Source: Hydnum rufescens UP504
Lineage: Eukaryota > Basidiomycota > Agaricomycetes > Cantharellales > Hydnaceae
Reading direction: 5' to 3'
Assembly (NCBI GenBank): GCA_014904985.1
Contig: MU129341.1
Span: 2,616-26,826, forward strand
DNA length: 24,211 nt
Positions 9,841 to 18,877 of this stretch are shown one piece after another (the first letter of the stretch is position 1; each line of letters opens with the position of its first letter). The notes under the pieces are model-generated. The model had not been told where the DNA came from and ran no database searches. It was given only the letters and a program-made list of their open reading frames with translations. The position numbers and the translations under genes were made by a program.

Positions 9841-10371
9841 GCTACAGCTATGGACCAATGTGGTGCACCAAATTTTGTCTTCACCATTCTTCCCCCTATC
9901 GGTCGTCCCCAGCCGGTTCTCAGTCTTTTCCAGCGCCCTAATGGTTGTGCTCAATTGGAGCCCACGTTCATCTATTACGCACGAAGTCTACTCCCTCTTT
10001 CCAAGGCTTCACTTTCTCTTCCCGTGACACTTTCATGCGCATTTTGGACGATCCTTCGCTCTATGGTATCGCAAAGGAGAACGTTGCTAGTGCTGGGGGG
10101 AGGTGGGTGGCTCGCCTTCACCCAACTTCCACAGTCCACGTTGTCCTTGCCCGGAGTAACAACTCTCATCGTAGACGTCGGAACCCAAAAGTACGTTGCG
10201 ATCTCACATATCATAAATTACACACCCTCCAGGGATACATCCTCCAGGCGGCTGACGCCTGCTGCCCATCTAGTGTATAATGGTCAGGTACAATGGATAG
10301 TTGGTGGGCGTCATCGCTCACGGACCTGGTCGAATATTCGTTTGCATACGGATGTCGTCCATCTTCGGTAG
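9841..10371. repeat. Flanking block 3' of copy C
   Basis: Duplicated array flank. About 9890-10,070 resembles 3390-3640 and 7490-7750. About 10,130-10,371 resembles 680-949 and 4480-4750 (shared GTCCACGTTGTCCTTGCCCG near 10,134-10,153 and ACAATGGATAGTTG near 10,290-10,303). It leads up to the stop codon of copy C. Its open frames are not conserved between units. Confidence 0.55.
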
Positions 10372-12132
10372 TTACGAGACACCTGCATTGTGATTGTCGT
10401 TCACGCTCGCGCCCCCTCCTTCCGAATCTACCACTGCCCTCCAAATCCGATTCATTGCCTCTCGCATATCTTTCTCTACTTTGGCTGATGAACCGGGTTG
10501 ATAATGCCCCACCACACGGCCATGGTCTCGGATAAGGTTTAACATATACGGTTGCAGTTCGGAATGTGTGACATCCACCAATGCAGCTATGAATTTGGTG
10601 TTGGACATATGATGGAGACGAGGGACCTAGGCGAGTTTCATAAAAATAATCATAGTTCATCCTAGCTTTGGAAAACTCACTACATGTCTCACACCGACGT
10701 GAAGGTGAGCGTCTGGGAGTATGTTGAGTACGGAATAGGCCAGCGCATCGCCCACTAAATCCGTCATTTCCTCGATAGTGGCTCGTGCAGTGTCCCGCAT
10801 TTTAGGGCGGATGAGTTCCCATGCTGCAACCCACTCTTCCATCAGGCCGTTCCACAGTGCTGCCCATTCTCCCTCCTGCACGTCTTTCATCGCCTCTTCA
10901 GCGGCTTTTCGAACGGTACCGCGAATCGAGTTCCATGCCTCGTCCCATTTCGTGTCATCTGTTACAAAACCATCGGCGCCATGGACCGCGAAACGTGGGG
11001 TGGCTTGCATAATGGCATTAACGCATGCGATAATTGAGGCACGCCAATCCCCCCTTGGGCCTTCAAGAAAGTCTCGATCCATGAAGGTCACTGCTACAGA
11101 ATGGAAGACATCAAGATCTTCCATCTTGAGTCTAATACTTGACAATGTGTTGACCGTGGCATCTAGTATACTAGCCATGACGTCACGACGAGCAGCGCCC
11201 CGCATAGCATTCTCGACATCGCCCTTCCAGAGAGTGGTTCGGAGCGTGGAGACTCGCAGGTCTGCCAATGCAGAATGGAGAGTTGGCTGGAGCGCCGAAA
11301 GTAACGCTGACCGCAACTTGAATCGCAGAATGGTGTGTATGCTCGGCCTCCACGAAGTTCGGATCATTATCCGCAAAGCAAGGCGTATGAGCCACTGTGG
11401 CATCCCCCAGGCTAAGCGGGCACGCCGCGACACGGCACGCCACAGCTGTCGCTTCAATTTAAGCTGGATTGCCATGATGATTATTACTGCTCCGTCGACA
11501 ATCATATTGATCAAGGCGTCCGCAAACCTGGTCGATAGTGCGTCAGCCAACGTTTCAGAGAGGGTTTCCCACAGCGAATCGAATGGGAGCTTATCCCATG
11601 GCACAGCGTGTCGTGCAGTTACAACGAACATTGTCCAAGAGAAGAAGTAACAATTGAAGCGCTGGAGTGTGTAACGTTGTGCCCTGCCATCCCTGTGAAT
11701 GCCAAAACAGATTTTAATGATGTTCGAAAGATCCACGTCTCTGCCTTGACAATGCAATTCGGCCAGGCAGCACGAGGTTTTGTCCAGCTCGGGCAATGAA
11801 TCAGCATCCTCAATAGTATCAATCGATTCGGATCCATCGCTTCTCACAGCATCCATCAGGTTGGCTTCATCGCCCCTCCGGTCCAAACGCAATATGCAGT
11901 CGTCAGAAAGGATAAGAACAACATACTGGTGTTTGAGTCCTTTTGTTTTCTGTCTACGAAGCTGAAGTGTGTTGATTTTGGTAGGACGAGGCCCAAGGGA
12001 TTGATGCCAGTCCATTACCCCATTGTTTCGCCAGTCTGATCCAAACTGGATGCGGAAGGGACCTGTGGACCTATGTGCTATGGACGAGATTACAACTGCA
12101 TTAGAGAATGAAGTTGCGGCAGCAAGAGACAT
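10372..12132 (-). CDS. Array family copy C, intact gene with one intron (568 aa, unknown function)
   Basis: Exon 1 runs 12132-10681 and exon 2 runs 10626-10372, separated by a 54-nt intron (10627-10680, GTGAGT...CCTAG, phase 0). The joined frame is 568 codons plus stop, one residue longer than copy B and collinear with it. The ATG at 12132 (MSLAAATSFSN) is chosen because it aligns with the starts of copies A and B; the frame happens to be open a further 130 codons upstream. It keeps HQYVVLILSDD and RYTLQRFNCYFFSWTMF, the His and Asn-Cys positions noted for copy B, and the C-terminal KVEKDMREAMNRIWRAVV. Differences from copy B are spread along the protein with no frameshift or stop, suggesting it has been, or still is, under constraint. 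No named family is recognised. Confidence 0.78.
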
Positions 12133-12883
12133 GAACCGATAAGAAGGGTGGCTGTAGGTTGGTGAGAGTGTACGGGTTTCAGGAGGCAGAGATAGCTGTC
12201 TAAACGGCGGCGGCTCTCCAAATATAGTGCAGGTGAATTTCCAAATGATATCAAGAAACGCTCTAAAAAGGGAACCTTGGCTTCGCATAGCTCTCCAAAT
12301 GACTTGTTCGTGTATGGTGGAACCCCCTTGATATTTATTGCCAAGCTCGACATGGTGGCGAGGTCGACAATTGAGCATCACAAGTATTGTCAGAAAAAAG
12401 CCGTCAAGAAACAGCCATACAGACTGTTGTGAAGAATGGGAAAGAATGAAGCTAATCCCCCCTACGTCGGTCCTGATGGAACCTTGATCAGAGGACGGAA
12501 TCTGATCCACTGTAAAGTTCATATGCCGTTGTAATCAGCGGGTTTGACACGTGAGGCTCCAGTACCCGGCCCGGCTGGCGGGAGGGCGCGACTCACAACT
12601 CAATACCAAAAACCACTCCATTATCAGCAGCCGCAGGTGAGAGGGAGAAGAGCAAGTCTCCCAGGGCTCCAGCGGTGGCAGGAGCAGTGAGATCCCATGA
12701 CGAAGCGACGAAGGAAACGGAAGCAAAGGCTTCGGCTGGAGACTGCGGTGCATGAACCTTCTTGTTTCCCTCATCAATCACCCCCCAATTGGCCTCTCTC
12801 CCCTCACTCTTTTGCAGCTCCCTGATTGTTCTTTCCTTGGTGCTCAATTGGGGCCCACCTTTGTCGACTGCCGGTGGGGAGGT
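12133..12883. repeat. Leader and upstream flank of copy C
   Basis: Positions 12133-12250 are the family leader; on the minus strand it carries CTATATTTGG about 105 nt before the ATG and a pyrimidine-rich stretch before GTTCATG. Positions about 12,440-12,882 resemble about 140-650 and part of 4150-4450, including GGTGGCAGGAGCAGTGAGAT (12675-12694) and TGCCGGTGGGGAGGT (12869-12883). Similarity to the other units stops at 12883, which I read as the right edge of the array, where copia-related sequence begins. Confidence 0.55.
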
Positions 12884-12907
12884 ACACTATGCATAGGTCA
12901 TGTGCAC

Positions 12908-13171
12908 TGTCGCGAGACTAGGTATATGACTCAGTCTTGTTATGGAGAACTGATATTCTATTAAGGAAGGTTTACCTAGGTATATGACTAGGGAAAGTGG
13001 AATGAGAATATGTAAAGGAATGTATGGAGAAGCATGGCTCACCTCAGTCTTGTTATGGAGAACTGAGGAGAGTCAGATGTTACTGAGAAACTATAGTTGC
13101 AGTGAGGATGGGAAAGGAAATAGGGGTAATTACTATATATGGAAGATGTCCGTGAGTCTTGATTACTGACA
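12908..13171 (-). mobile_element. Candidate 3' LTR of the copia element
   Basis: On the minus strand, sequence starting TGTCAGTAATC at 13171 begins 12 nt after the RNase H stop codon, following CCTTGAGTGGCA, which resembles a copia polypurine tract. Ending it at GACA (plus-strand TGTC at 12908) gives matching TGTC/GACA termini and a length of 264 bp. It contains two internal direct repeats: 23 nt at 12931-12953 and 13044-13066, and CTAGGTATATGACT at 12918-12931 and 12976-12989. The second 23-nt copy is extended to a hairpin, CCTCAGT...ACTGAGG. The outer boundary is not proven because the other LTR is missing. Confidence 0.4.
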
Positions 13172-13183
13172 TGCCACTCAAGG

Positions 13184-14367
13184 CTAGCAGATTCCATTGA
13201 AACCCATCATGTCTGTGAATGTATAGAATTTGTCAGCAGTGAGAGGCTTAGTGAGAATGTCTGCCGGCTGTTTATCTGTGGGGATGTACTCAAGGGAAAT
13301 AATTCCATCCTCAAGCTTTTTGTGAACAAAGTGATGGCCGACTTCAAAATGCTTCATCCACTCTGAGAATCTTTCATTCTGCACAATGGCAATTGCTGAC
13401 TGATTATTGATATGGATGGTAGTCGGGCTTGTCATTGGGTGGCCCAAGTTGCTGAGGAGATTGCAGAACCAGATTGCATCACATGCACCTTGTGTCACTG
13501 CAATGTACTCTGCTTTGGTACTCAAAATAATGATGCTTGACTGTTTTCGGGAAGTCCAGCCAACAGGAGCACTGCAGAGCAGCCACAGAGTTCCTGTGAT
13601 TGAATGGCAATCTGCAGGGTCTCCTGCCCAATCTGAGTCAGTGAACCTGTGCAGTGTGTCTGACTTTGAGCCATCAAAGGTGTTACGAGTCGTACTCGTA
13701 ACCTCGCTTACGTACGAATGACCAAGCCAATTGCACCATCACGTGACCTTCACCCTTGCCGCCATTGTGCCTTCCTCTTTCAGCAATTCCTATTATATAC
13801 ATCCTTCCTTTATTCAACACCCCTTTATCCATAAAACCCTTTTGATCTCTAATAGTATAAGTAGTTACTTGATGTACACTTGCTCTTTAGAAGATCGAGA
13901 ATATATTGTCAACCAATTGAATTCTACTCTTGCGATCTCAGTTATTGCTTGTGACTCTCATCTTAAAACCCTCGCTTATTAAGTCTCAAGAAGCCGGTCT
14001 TCCTCATACGTACTCATCTCTCGTGACTTACGTAATCCCCACTTCGCAACCCCCTTGTCAATCGCCTTAAGGGCATTTCCTTGTATTCAATCTGATTACG
14101 TCATCGTATCTTTCGCCTCGAGTACAACCCTTAACAAAAGGTTAGGCTTGCTCTGGCAGTCTTGATGAGGTAATGGTAGATCTGTTTAAGGGCAGTCAAA
14201 TGTTGAGGTCTGGGGGTAGATGCATGTTGACTGAGATAGCCAACAGCAAATGCAAGGTTGGCTTGAGTACCAATCACTGTGTACATAACCAAGCTGAGCA
14301 TTGACTGATAGAATTGGACATTGGTTGTAGGTATGTCTAATTTCTTGAGTTTCAATTTTGTAGCCAT
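13184..14367 (-). pseudogene. Ty1/copia polyprotein 3' end (reverse transcriptase end and RNase H), interrupted
   Basis: Minus-strand coding in two parts. 14367-14142 encodes the end of a copia reverse transcriptase (FYQSMLSLVMYTVIGTQAN, AVGYLSQHASTPRPQHLTAL, IYHYLIKT). 13675-13184 encodes the RNase H domain: FTDSDWAGDPADCHSITG, STKAEYIAV, INNQSAIAI, KHFEVGHHFVHKKLEDG, IPTDKQPADILTKPL, then stop TAG at 13184. The solo LTR at 13681-14136 sits between them, and without it plus one 5-bp duplication the two parts are in the same frame. Gag, protease, integrase and most of the reverse transcriptase are absent; reading upstream of 14367 meets stops and then the palindromic repeats. In INNQSA, Asn replaces the Asp usually found in the copia DNQ motif, a catalytic position. 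Confidence 0.85.
13676..14141 (+). mobile_element. Solo LTR with 5-bp target duplication, nested in copia
   Basis: The LTR is 13681-14136 (456 bp). It begins TGTTA and ends TAACA (TG...CA with a 5-bp terminal inverted repeat) and is flanked by AAAGG at 13676-13680 and at 14137-14141. The start forms a perfect 9-bp hairpin, GTTACGAGT-CGT-ACTCGTAAC. A TATTATATAC stretch lies near 13,790. No internal coding sequence is present, so it is a solo LTR left by recombination between the two LTRs of a full element. Strand is given as the orientation in which it reads TG...CA; the parent family is not identified. Confidence 0.88.
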
Positions 14368-14390
14368 TCATCAGGGAAAACAACAGCCAT

Positions 14391-14575
14391 TCTGGAGTGT
14401 CCAGAGCAATTGGAGCAGGTGGAGCACCTCGGACCATGTACCCTTTCTGGACACTCCGGAGATGCTCCGGAGCAAGCCTAGCTGCTCCAGAGACACTCCA
14501 GAGATGCTCCAGAGCAAGCCTAGCTGCGCCAGAGATGCTCTGGAGTGAGCCTACCTGCTCTGGATGCTCCAATCA
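14391..14575. repeat. Cluster of short palindromic CTCC-GGAG repeats
   Basis: Related units occur at 14454-14484, 14496-14526 and 14527-14557, spaced 42 and 31 nt. The core is CTCC(G/A)GAG-ATG-CTCC(G/A)GAG followed by CAAGCCTAGCTG or a variant. CTCCGGAG is itself a perfect palindrome, and flanking pieces such as TCTGGA-GTG-TCCAGA (14391-14405) add more hairpins. It borders the truncated 5' side of the copia fragment. Short open frames over it are products of the repeat. Confidence 0.7.
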
Positions 14576-14677
14576 ATCTGATAGCTTCTGAATGATGTGC
14601 TAATGATAAATAACCTAACTAAAATACCAAAGTGCATACAAAATAATATCGAAATTCTAATCATTGTCTCTCATAAC

Positions 14678-15880
14678 TCATTGCTTCACTTCACCGCCCC
14701 TGATGACTGTATCATTATATCCACAAGCATCGCTAGAATTCAGAATGTAGTCAGCACAGGGGGAAAGAGAAAACCTTGTAATAAATGTCATGTATGCTGC
14801 TGCTTTCCCCAAATCCTCAGCAATGGTGTGCCATTGCTGAGGGTGTTTGGTTTTCCATGTGTTGATCCATTCAAGATGTCCATTGAAAATGTCTTGGTAG
14901 ATTTCTGCAGAAAGCTCCACCGATTTCTCTGTTCCACTCTTCCAGCAGTGAAGAATGTTCTGAATCTAAATAGAAATAAAATAACTGTTTATGGTTCGGG
15001 CCCAAGAGCAGGCTGAACTCACCACAGTCAGTGCGAATGCGACCATTTCTGCTTGCATAGGAAGGAATACATCCATGAGTTGATGCAACCGCTCATGGTG
15101 TCTTGAAATGGTTCGCTTCTTTGCCGAAAAGAATACTCGTATCACCAGGGGGATACATGGATGTTGAAGAGCCCCAGATCATGTACCCTATCATGAAAGT
15201 TAATAGGGAAATACAAAAAAATAGGACATCATGCACCCTTTCGACGTCAAATTCACGAAATGTGAAATTTCATCCTTAAGAGCCCCTTGTACAATTTCTT
15301 TTACCTCTTTGCTATCGGACAGATCCATGAATCCATAATACACAGGTACTGCACCCTTGGCAGTCTCTTTAAACCTGCTCCTGAAACTAGACATGGTCTT
15401 GATAACCTCCACAGGTGAGATGCCACAGTTCAGAAATTCCCATCCACTCCGCATGGAATCATTTTAGAAAAGGCACGTACTGTGGCTATCATCTCCCCAG
15501 TAATGTCAATTTGCTCGCTCATGTCATCCAATGCAGTTTCAAATGCCCGCCAAGCATATGAGCGCAGTTGAGCATCATCAGCAAAGGGATTTCCTGTCAC
15601 CAGTAAGGATTGGAAGAAGAAGGTTGCAGCATCTATAACAATCCAGTACCTCGGATCTTTGTGATGTTTCCAGTAGGCAGCAGTTGTGTTTGGCTTGGCA
15701 GGTTGAACACTTGATAATTCCACACTTTCAGAAGGTGATGATGATCTTGGGAAAGAAACCCCACAGGACTGATGGCGAGACATGGAGGGCGTGTCATGGG
15801 TCATGGAATGCCTGATTGAGTTCTCATAGAGTTCGGTTGCAGCATCAATATGTTGAAGAAATTGATCTGAAAATGGGAAA
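14678..15880 (-). pseudogene. DUF6532-like basidiomycete gene, broken and incomplete at the 5' end
   Basis: Exonic blocks on the minus strand, in order: about 15880-15448 (DQFLQHIDAATELYENSI, PRYWIVIDAATFFFQSLLVT, SEQIDITGEMIATVRAF); 15406-15237 (VIKTMSSFRSRFKETAKGA, VPVYYGFMDLSDSKEVKEI); 15187-15023 (HPCIPLVIRVFFSAKKR, LHQLMDVFLPMQAEMVAFAL); 14965-14678 (IQNILHCWKSGTEKSVELSA, EIYQDIFNGHLEWI, stop). Likely introns are 15407-15447 (short, 41 nt), 15188-15236 and 14966-15022; the last is convincing (GTGAGT...TTTAG, frame kept). In the third block one base seems to be missing near 15,160, between GLF and QHPCI, because the frames on either side differ by one. The order R.F...A...V...Y, HP.I...I...F, AL...I...W..G matches my memory of the DUF6532 domain, of unknown function. 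The 5' exon(s) above 15,880 were not resolved. Confidence 0.55.
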
Positions 15881-16433
15881 AAAATAGCTTACTGCTGGGG
15901 AATGGAAATGATTGCCTTCGTGCCCTCTCAGTTCATTAGCAAGATCTGTAACACGTCCCCCTGCAGCAAAAGACTTGATACTCACGATGCTCCCATTACT
16001 CTGATAACACCAAAGTGTAAGCAGTTAAATAGAGTGATAGGAGAACAGGTGCTTGCACCCTTGACCACTTGTGAGTTGGTGGCATTGATTGGCACACTAG
16101 TTCGCCTAGTTCATCATTTTGAAAAACAGAGGTTTTTCTTTTGAGGGTATGTGCAGACTTCCCAAAAAGTTGGAGGGACAACAATGGTCAAGTGTTACCA
16201 GAATGATCACCTGGGCCTTGAGAGCCTTGAACAGGCTAAGAATTAATAGTAAGAGCCCTAGCGATAGTGATGATTGAGAATATTGTACCTGGCCACTAAT
16301 TTTCCTGTGTGGCCCACATGCGGTGTGGAAGATAAAAACATCCAGTATCAGAAAATGCGAAATCACACCACTTCCAGCCATTGGAGGATCACATGACCAA
16401 TTACGAAATTAATTATGGCTACGCACGGAAATC
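15881..16433. other. Unassigned interval upstream of the DUF6532-like gene
   Basis: No gene is supported. A minus-strand stretch at about 15,900-15,960 reads VTDLANELRGHEGNHFHSPA and ends at a GTAAGC. It could be an upstream exon of the DUF6532-like gene, but the gap to the next acceptor-like CAG is only 26 nt, too short for a normal intron, so the model is left open. The rest shows only short frames. Confidence 0.3.
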
Positions 16434-16890
16434 GAATTCATTCTATAACTCCGTCAGTTTTGATCGGAGAGGTACGCCCATATAACGCTTAGAAAGATAC
16501 GATTCACACCTTTCGAACGGTACCAAACACAAGTCGAATGGACCAAAACTGCACTCTCCAGGCTAATTTTACTACCAAAATCCGGAATTTCCAGTAAAAA
16601 ACGAATTTCTCCATCAGTTCGCATTCAATCCTTTCGGAACAACCGCGCCTAGAAAGATATGAAAAATCCGCATCCGACGGTACTGAGCACGCGAAGAACA
16701 CATCAAAACTGAACTCTACAGAGCGATATTACTATCAGAATCAACACCCATCAGTAAAAAACGAATTTCTCTGTCAGTTTACACCGGATCTTCTCGGAAC
16801 CACCGCGCCCAGAAAGCTGTGAAAAATCCGCATCTAATGATACCAAGAACGTCTATTACGGATGCAAACTGCTGTTTCTGCATCGAATCC
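16434..16890 (+). repeat. ~160-bp repeat family, three degenerate copies
   Basis: Copies begin at about 16434 (GAATTCATTCTATAACTCCG), 16603 (GAATTTCTCCATCAGTT) and 16763 (GAATTTCTCTGTCAGTT), spaced 169 and 160 nt. Each runs GAAT.TCTC..TCAGTT, then CGC(C/G)...AGAAAG, AAAATCCGCATC (copies 2 and 3), a GGTACCAA-like stretch and a CTGCACTCTCCAG-like stretch. The same family recurs at 22,190-22,700. There is no coding potential. Confidence 0.7.
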
Positions 16891-16999
16891 CATCCCATGC
16901 ACTTGTCCCCATTATCAACCAACAACAAAACACCTTAACCACTGGACTATGCTCAAATTAATCTCCAAAACCCGGAGATATCCTTTCATTTCGCCTCCA

Positions 17000-17440
17000 G
17001 AATGCTCCACATGGTCAGTGACCACATGCTCCAAGCATTCCACATGCTCAGCAAATTGGTGACATCACCTCCCCTCATGATTCCTTTTGTTCTCTTTATG
17101 AATGACATCACTATGACATCACTCCTCATGATTTCTTTTGTTCTCTTTATGAATGACTCAGCTATGACCGCATTATTACATCATCTTGTTATTTTTCTTT
17201 TGTTCTCACCTATGACTCACATATGACTCACCCATGGGGGAGTCATATTTCTTAAACACAGCCACCTTCAGAAAGGTATAAAAGCTGGTAGATTTCCTGT
17301 ACCCCCACACAATCAATCTCCTCTCTGGAAATCATTACTGTCAACCACTGTCAACTTTTCTGCTTGCCTCTAAAGAACAGTCTATCTATAAGCCATCTGG
17401 AGCTAAGTCATCTTCAAGGTTGTTGAGACAAAGCCACTGG
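17000..17440 (+). promoter_or_regulatory. LTR-like promoter block with TATA box and 51-bp direct repeat
   Basis: The sequence CTCATGATT(C/T)CTTTTG and following bases occur at 17074 and again at 17125 (51-nt spacing). Several TGACATCAC / ATGACTCA motifs follow, then TATAAAAG at 17277-17284. Downstream is a short C/T-rich leader with no open frame of note. The layout resembles the promoter half of an LTR in fungal retrotransposons, but neither TG...CA ends nor a target duplication could be fixed. Confidence 0.35.
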
Positions 17441-17686
17441 TAGCCCTCTACACGAATCACTAAAGCCAAGGATAGTTGCAGGACCTAAGGTTAGAGTTGC
17501 TGGACATCCAAGGAAAAGTAAGCATAATGAAATATGTATCAGGTTTTGAAGAAAGAAGAAAGAAACATACTAACAAGACTAACCAAGCACTGACCAGTCT
17601 ATAACCCACAGATATCCGCATTTTGACCAGGAGAACGTAAACAAGAATACACAAATATCAGTAAACAGACCAACACAACACGAACA

Positions 17687-17811
17687 ACGTATAAGCCTTT
17701 CCACAAGCATCCCAGATGTATAAGCCTTTCTATAAGCATCCCACACAACGTATAAGCCTTTCTACAAGCATCACAAACGTATAAGCCTTTCTACAAGCAT
17801 CCTACACGATA
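17687..17811. repeat. Four-copy ~30-bp tandem repeat
   Basis: GTATAAGCCTTTC plus (T/C)A(C/T)AAGCATC recurs with starts at 17689, 17718, 17750 and 17779 (spacing 29, 32, 29 nt). The copies differ by a few bases. The sequence on either side (17440-17686 and 17812-17939) shows no gene. Confidence 0.8.
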
Positions 17812-17939
17812 TATCATTGACTACAGCTAGTCCATATCCCTTCCTATTCTCCACTGAACACCATACACATCTTACAGAGTGTGATCAACCATTGAAGCAA
17901 ACCAGCCCAACGAATAACAACAGAAACACAGTCTCCCAT

Positions 17940-18877
17940 CTACACACTGGCTGAACCAGATTTTGATTTGACAGTCATCGGAGCTCCCAACCCTTCTTCT
18001 ATAGCGGAACCACTGATGCTGACAATATCATTGTTGCATTCCACATTATAGATGTGGTGATCACGACCACTGCTGTTGGCATTGCGGCCATGGCCATAAG
18101 TATTAGTATGGCTTTCATTGTTGTCACCATCGTCATCACTGCCACTGCCATGGCCATCGTCATCACTGCCACTGCCACAGCCATTGTTGCCACTGCCACG
18201 GCCATTGTCGCCACAGCCATGGCCATCATCACCACTGCCATGGTCATCATCGCCACTGCCATGATTGTTGCTGCCACCACCCTGATCATTGTCACCACCA
18301 CCATGACCATCATCATCATCATCATTGTCAGTGTCTGGCATGGGGTCTAAGATCAATTACAAGTGGTACTGCCAAGGTCACAATTTTGTTTGAGTTTCTC
18401 ACCATAGTCTGCATTGTCTGGCAGAGCCTTGGATGCCTTGGCTCTCCTATGACCACCCTGTGAAGCAGATCTTTAGGAACACAAATATGAAGGGAGAAAT
18501 ATATGGCATACTTTACACGTCACTGTTTCAGGAATTCCCAAGGGATTCCCCCCACCTAGGCCTAAACTCTCGATAAGCACTCGATTCTGGGCAATATTTT
18601 TGGCAATCTTCCTCTTGTATGGGGTCAATATGGGCTCTGTTGAACATGGATCAAGGAGAATCACTACCAGGATTATCACTTGAAGTTGAGAAATCCTACC
18701 AGCACTGCCCACAGTGGCCTTCTTGGCTTTGGTGCTGGAAGTCTTGGTAGCGGTGTTGTCCTGGCTATCGGAAGTTGGCTTTTTGAGGGGTGCCTGACGA
18801 CTCCGGCTCTTGGCTTTTGCGGTTGTGGCAGCCAGTGCTGCTTTAGGTGTGGGCCGGTGCTGTCTAGTAGTACCCAT
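17940..18877 (-). CDS. Four-exon gene, 256-aa protein with Gly/Asp/His/Ser-rich tail
   Basis: Exons on the minus strand are 18877-18700, 18636-18519, 18470-18403 and 18346-17940. Introns are 18637-18699 (GTAGGA...CAACAG, 63 nt), 18471-18518 (GTGTAA...CTAAAG, 48 nt) and 18347-18402 (GTGAGA...ATCTTAG, 56 nt). The joined frame is 771 nt, open to a TAG. The protein starts MGTTRQHRPTP and has an Ala/Lys/Ser/Thr-rich basic N-terminus (about 1-58). It then has EPILTPYKRKIAKNIAQN with LIESLGLGGG, a short basic linker with SKALPDNADYDPM, and about 85 residues of Asp, Gly, His, Ser and Asn. The block YKRKIAKNIAQNRVLIESL recalls a motif common in uncharacterised Agaricomycete nuclear proteins. The function is unknown. 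The Plavaka gene is divergent, starting about 330 bp away. Confidence 0.65.
18060..18310 (-). repeat. Coding minisatellite (Gly/Asp/His/Ser codons)
   Basis: Imperfect short repeats inside exon 4 of the preceding gene. On the plus strand they appear as GCCACTGCCATGGCCATC-like units and CATCATCAT runs; in the coding frame they give GSGDDDHGSGDDGHGCGD and similar. The repeats keep all three minus-strand frames largely open, so the long antisense and shifted frames here are by-products. Confidence 0.75.

Noticed and set aside
10778..11650. 290-aa plus-strand open frame
   Set aside because: It lies antisense to exon 1 of copy C; a similar antisense frame occurs at 5448-5879 over copy B. It is Arg/Ser-rich with no recognisable motif, and is explained by the codon composition of the real gene.
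12133..12522. N-terminal extension of copy C by 130 residues
   Set aside because: The frame is open, but copies A and B start at the ATG aligned with 12132, and this stretch is leader and flank sequence shared between units.
14597..15016. 139-aa plus-strand frame
   Set aside because: It is antisense to the DUF6532-like exon at 14678-14965 and spans its intron; no motif was seen.
17687..17811. CRISPR-like array
   Set aside because: Repeat and spacer are not separable, the units are contiguous tandem copies, and the context is a fungal genome.
17999..18350. Antisense and shifted frames rich in Met/Val/Ala/Thr
   Set aside because: They are produced by the coding minisatellite of the gene at 17940-18877; only the Asp/Gly/His frame joins to the upstream exons through clean introns.
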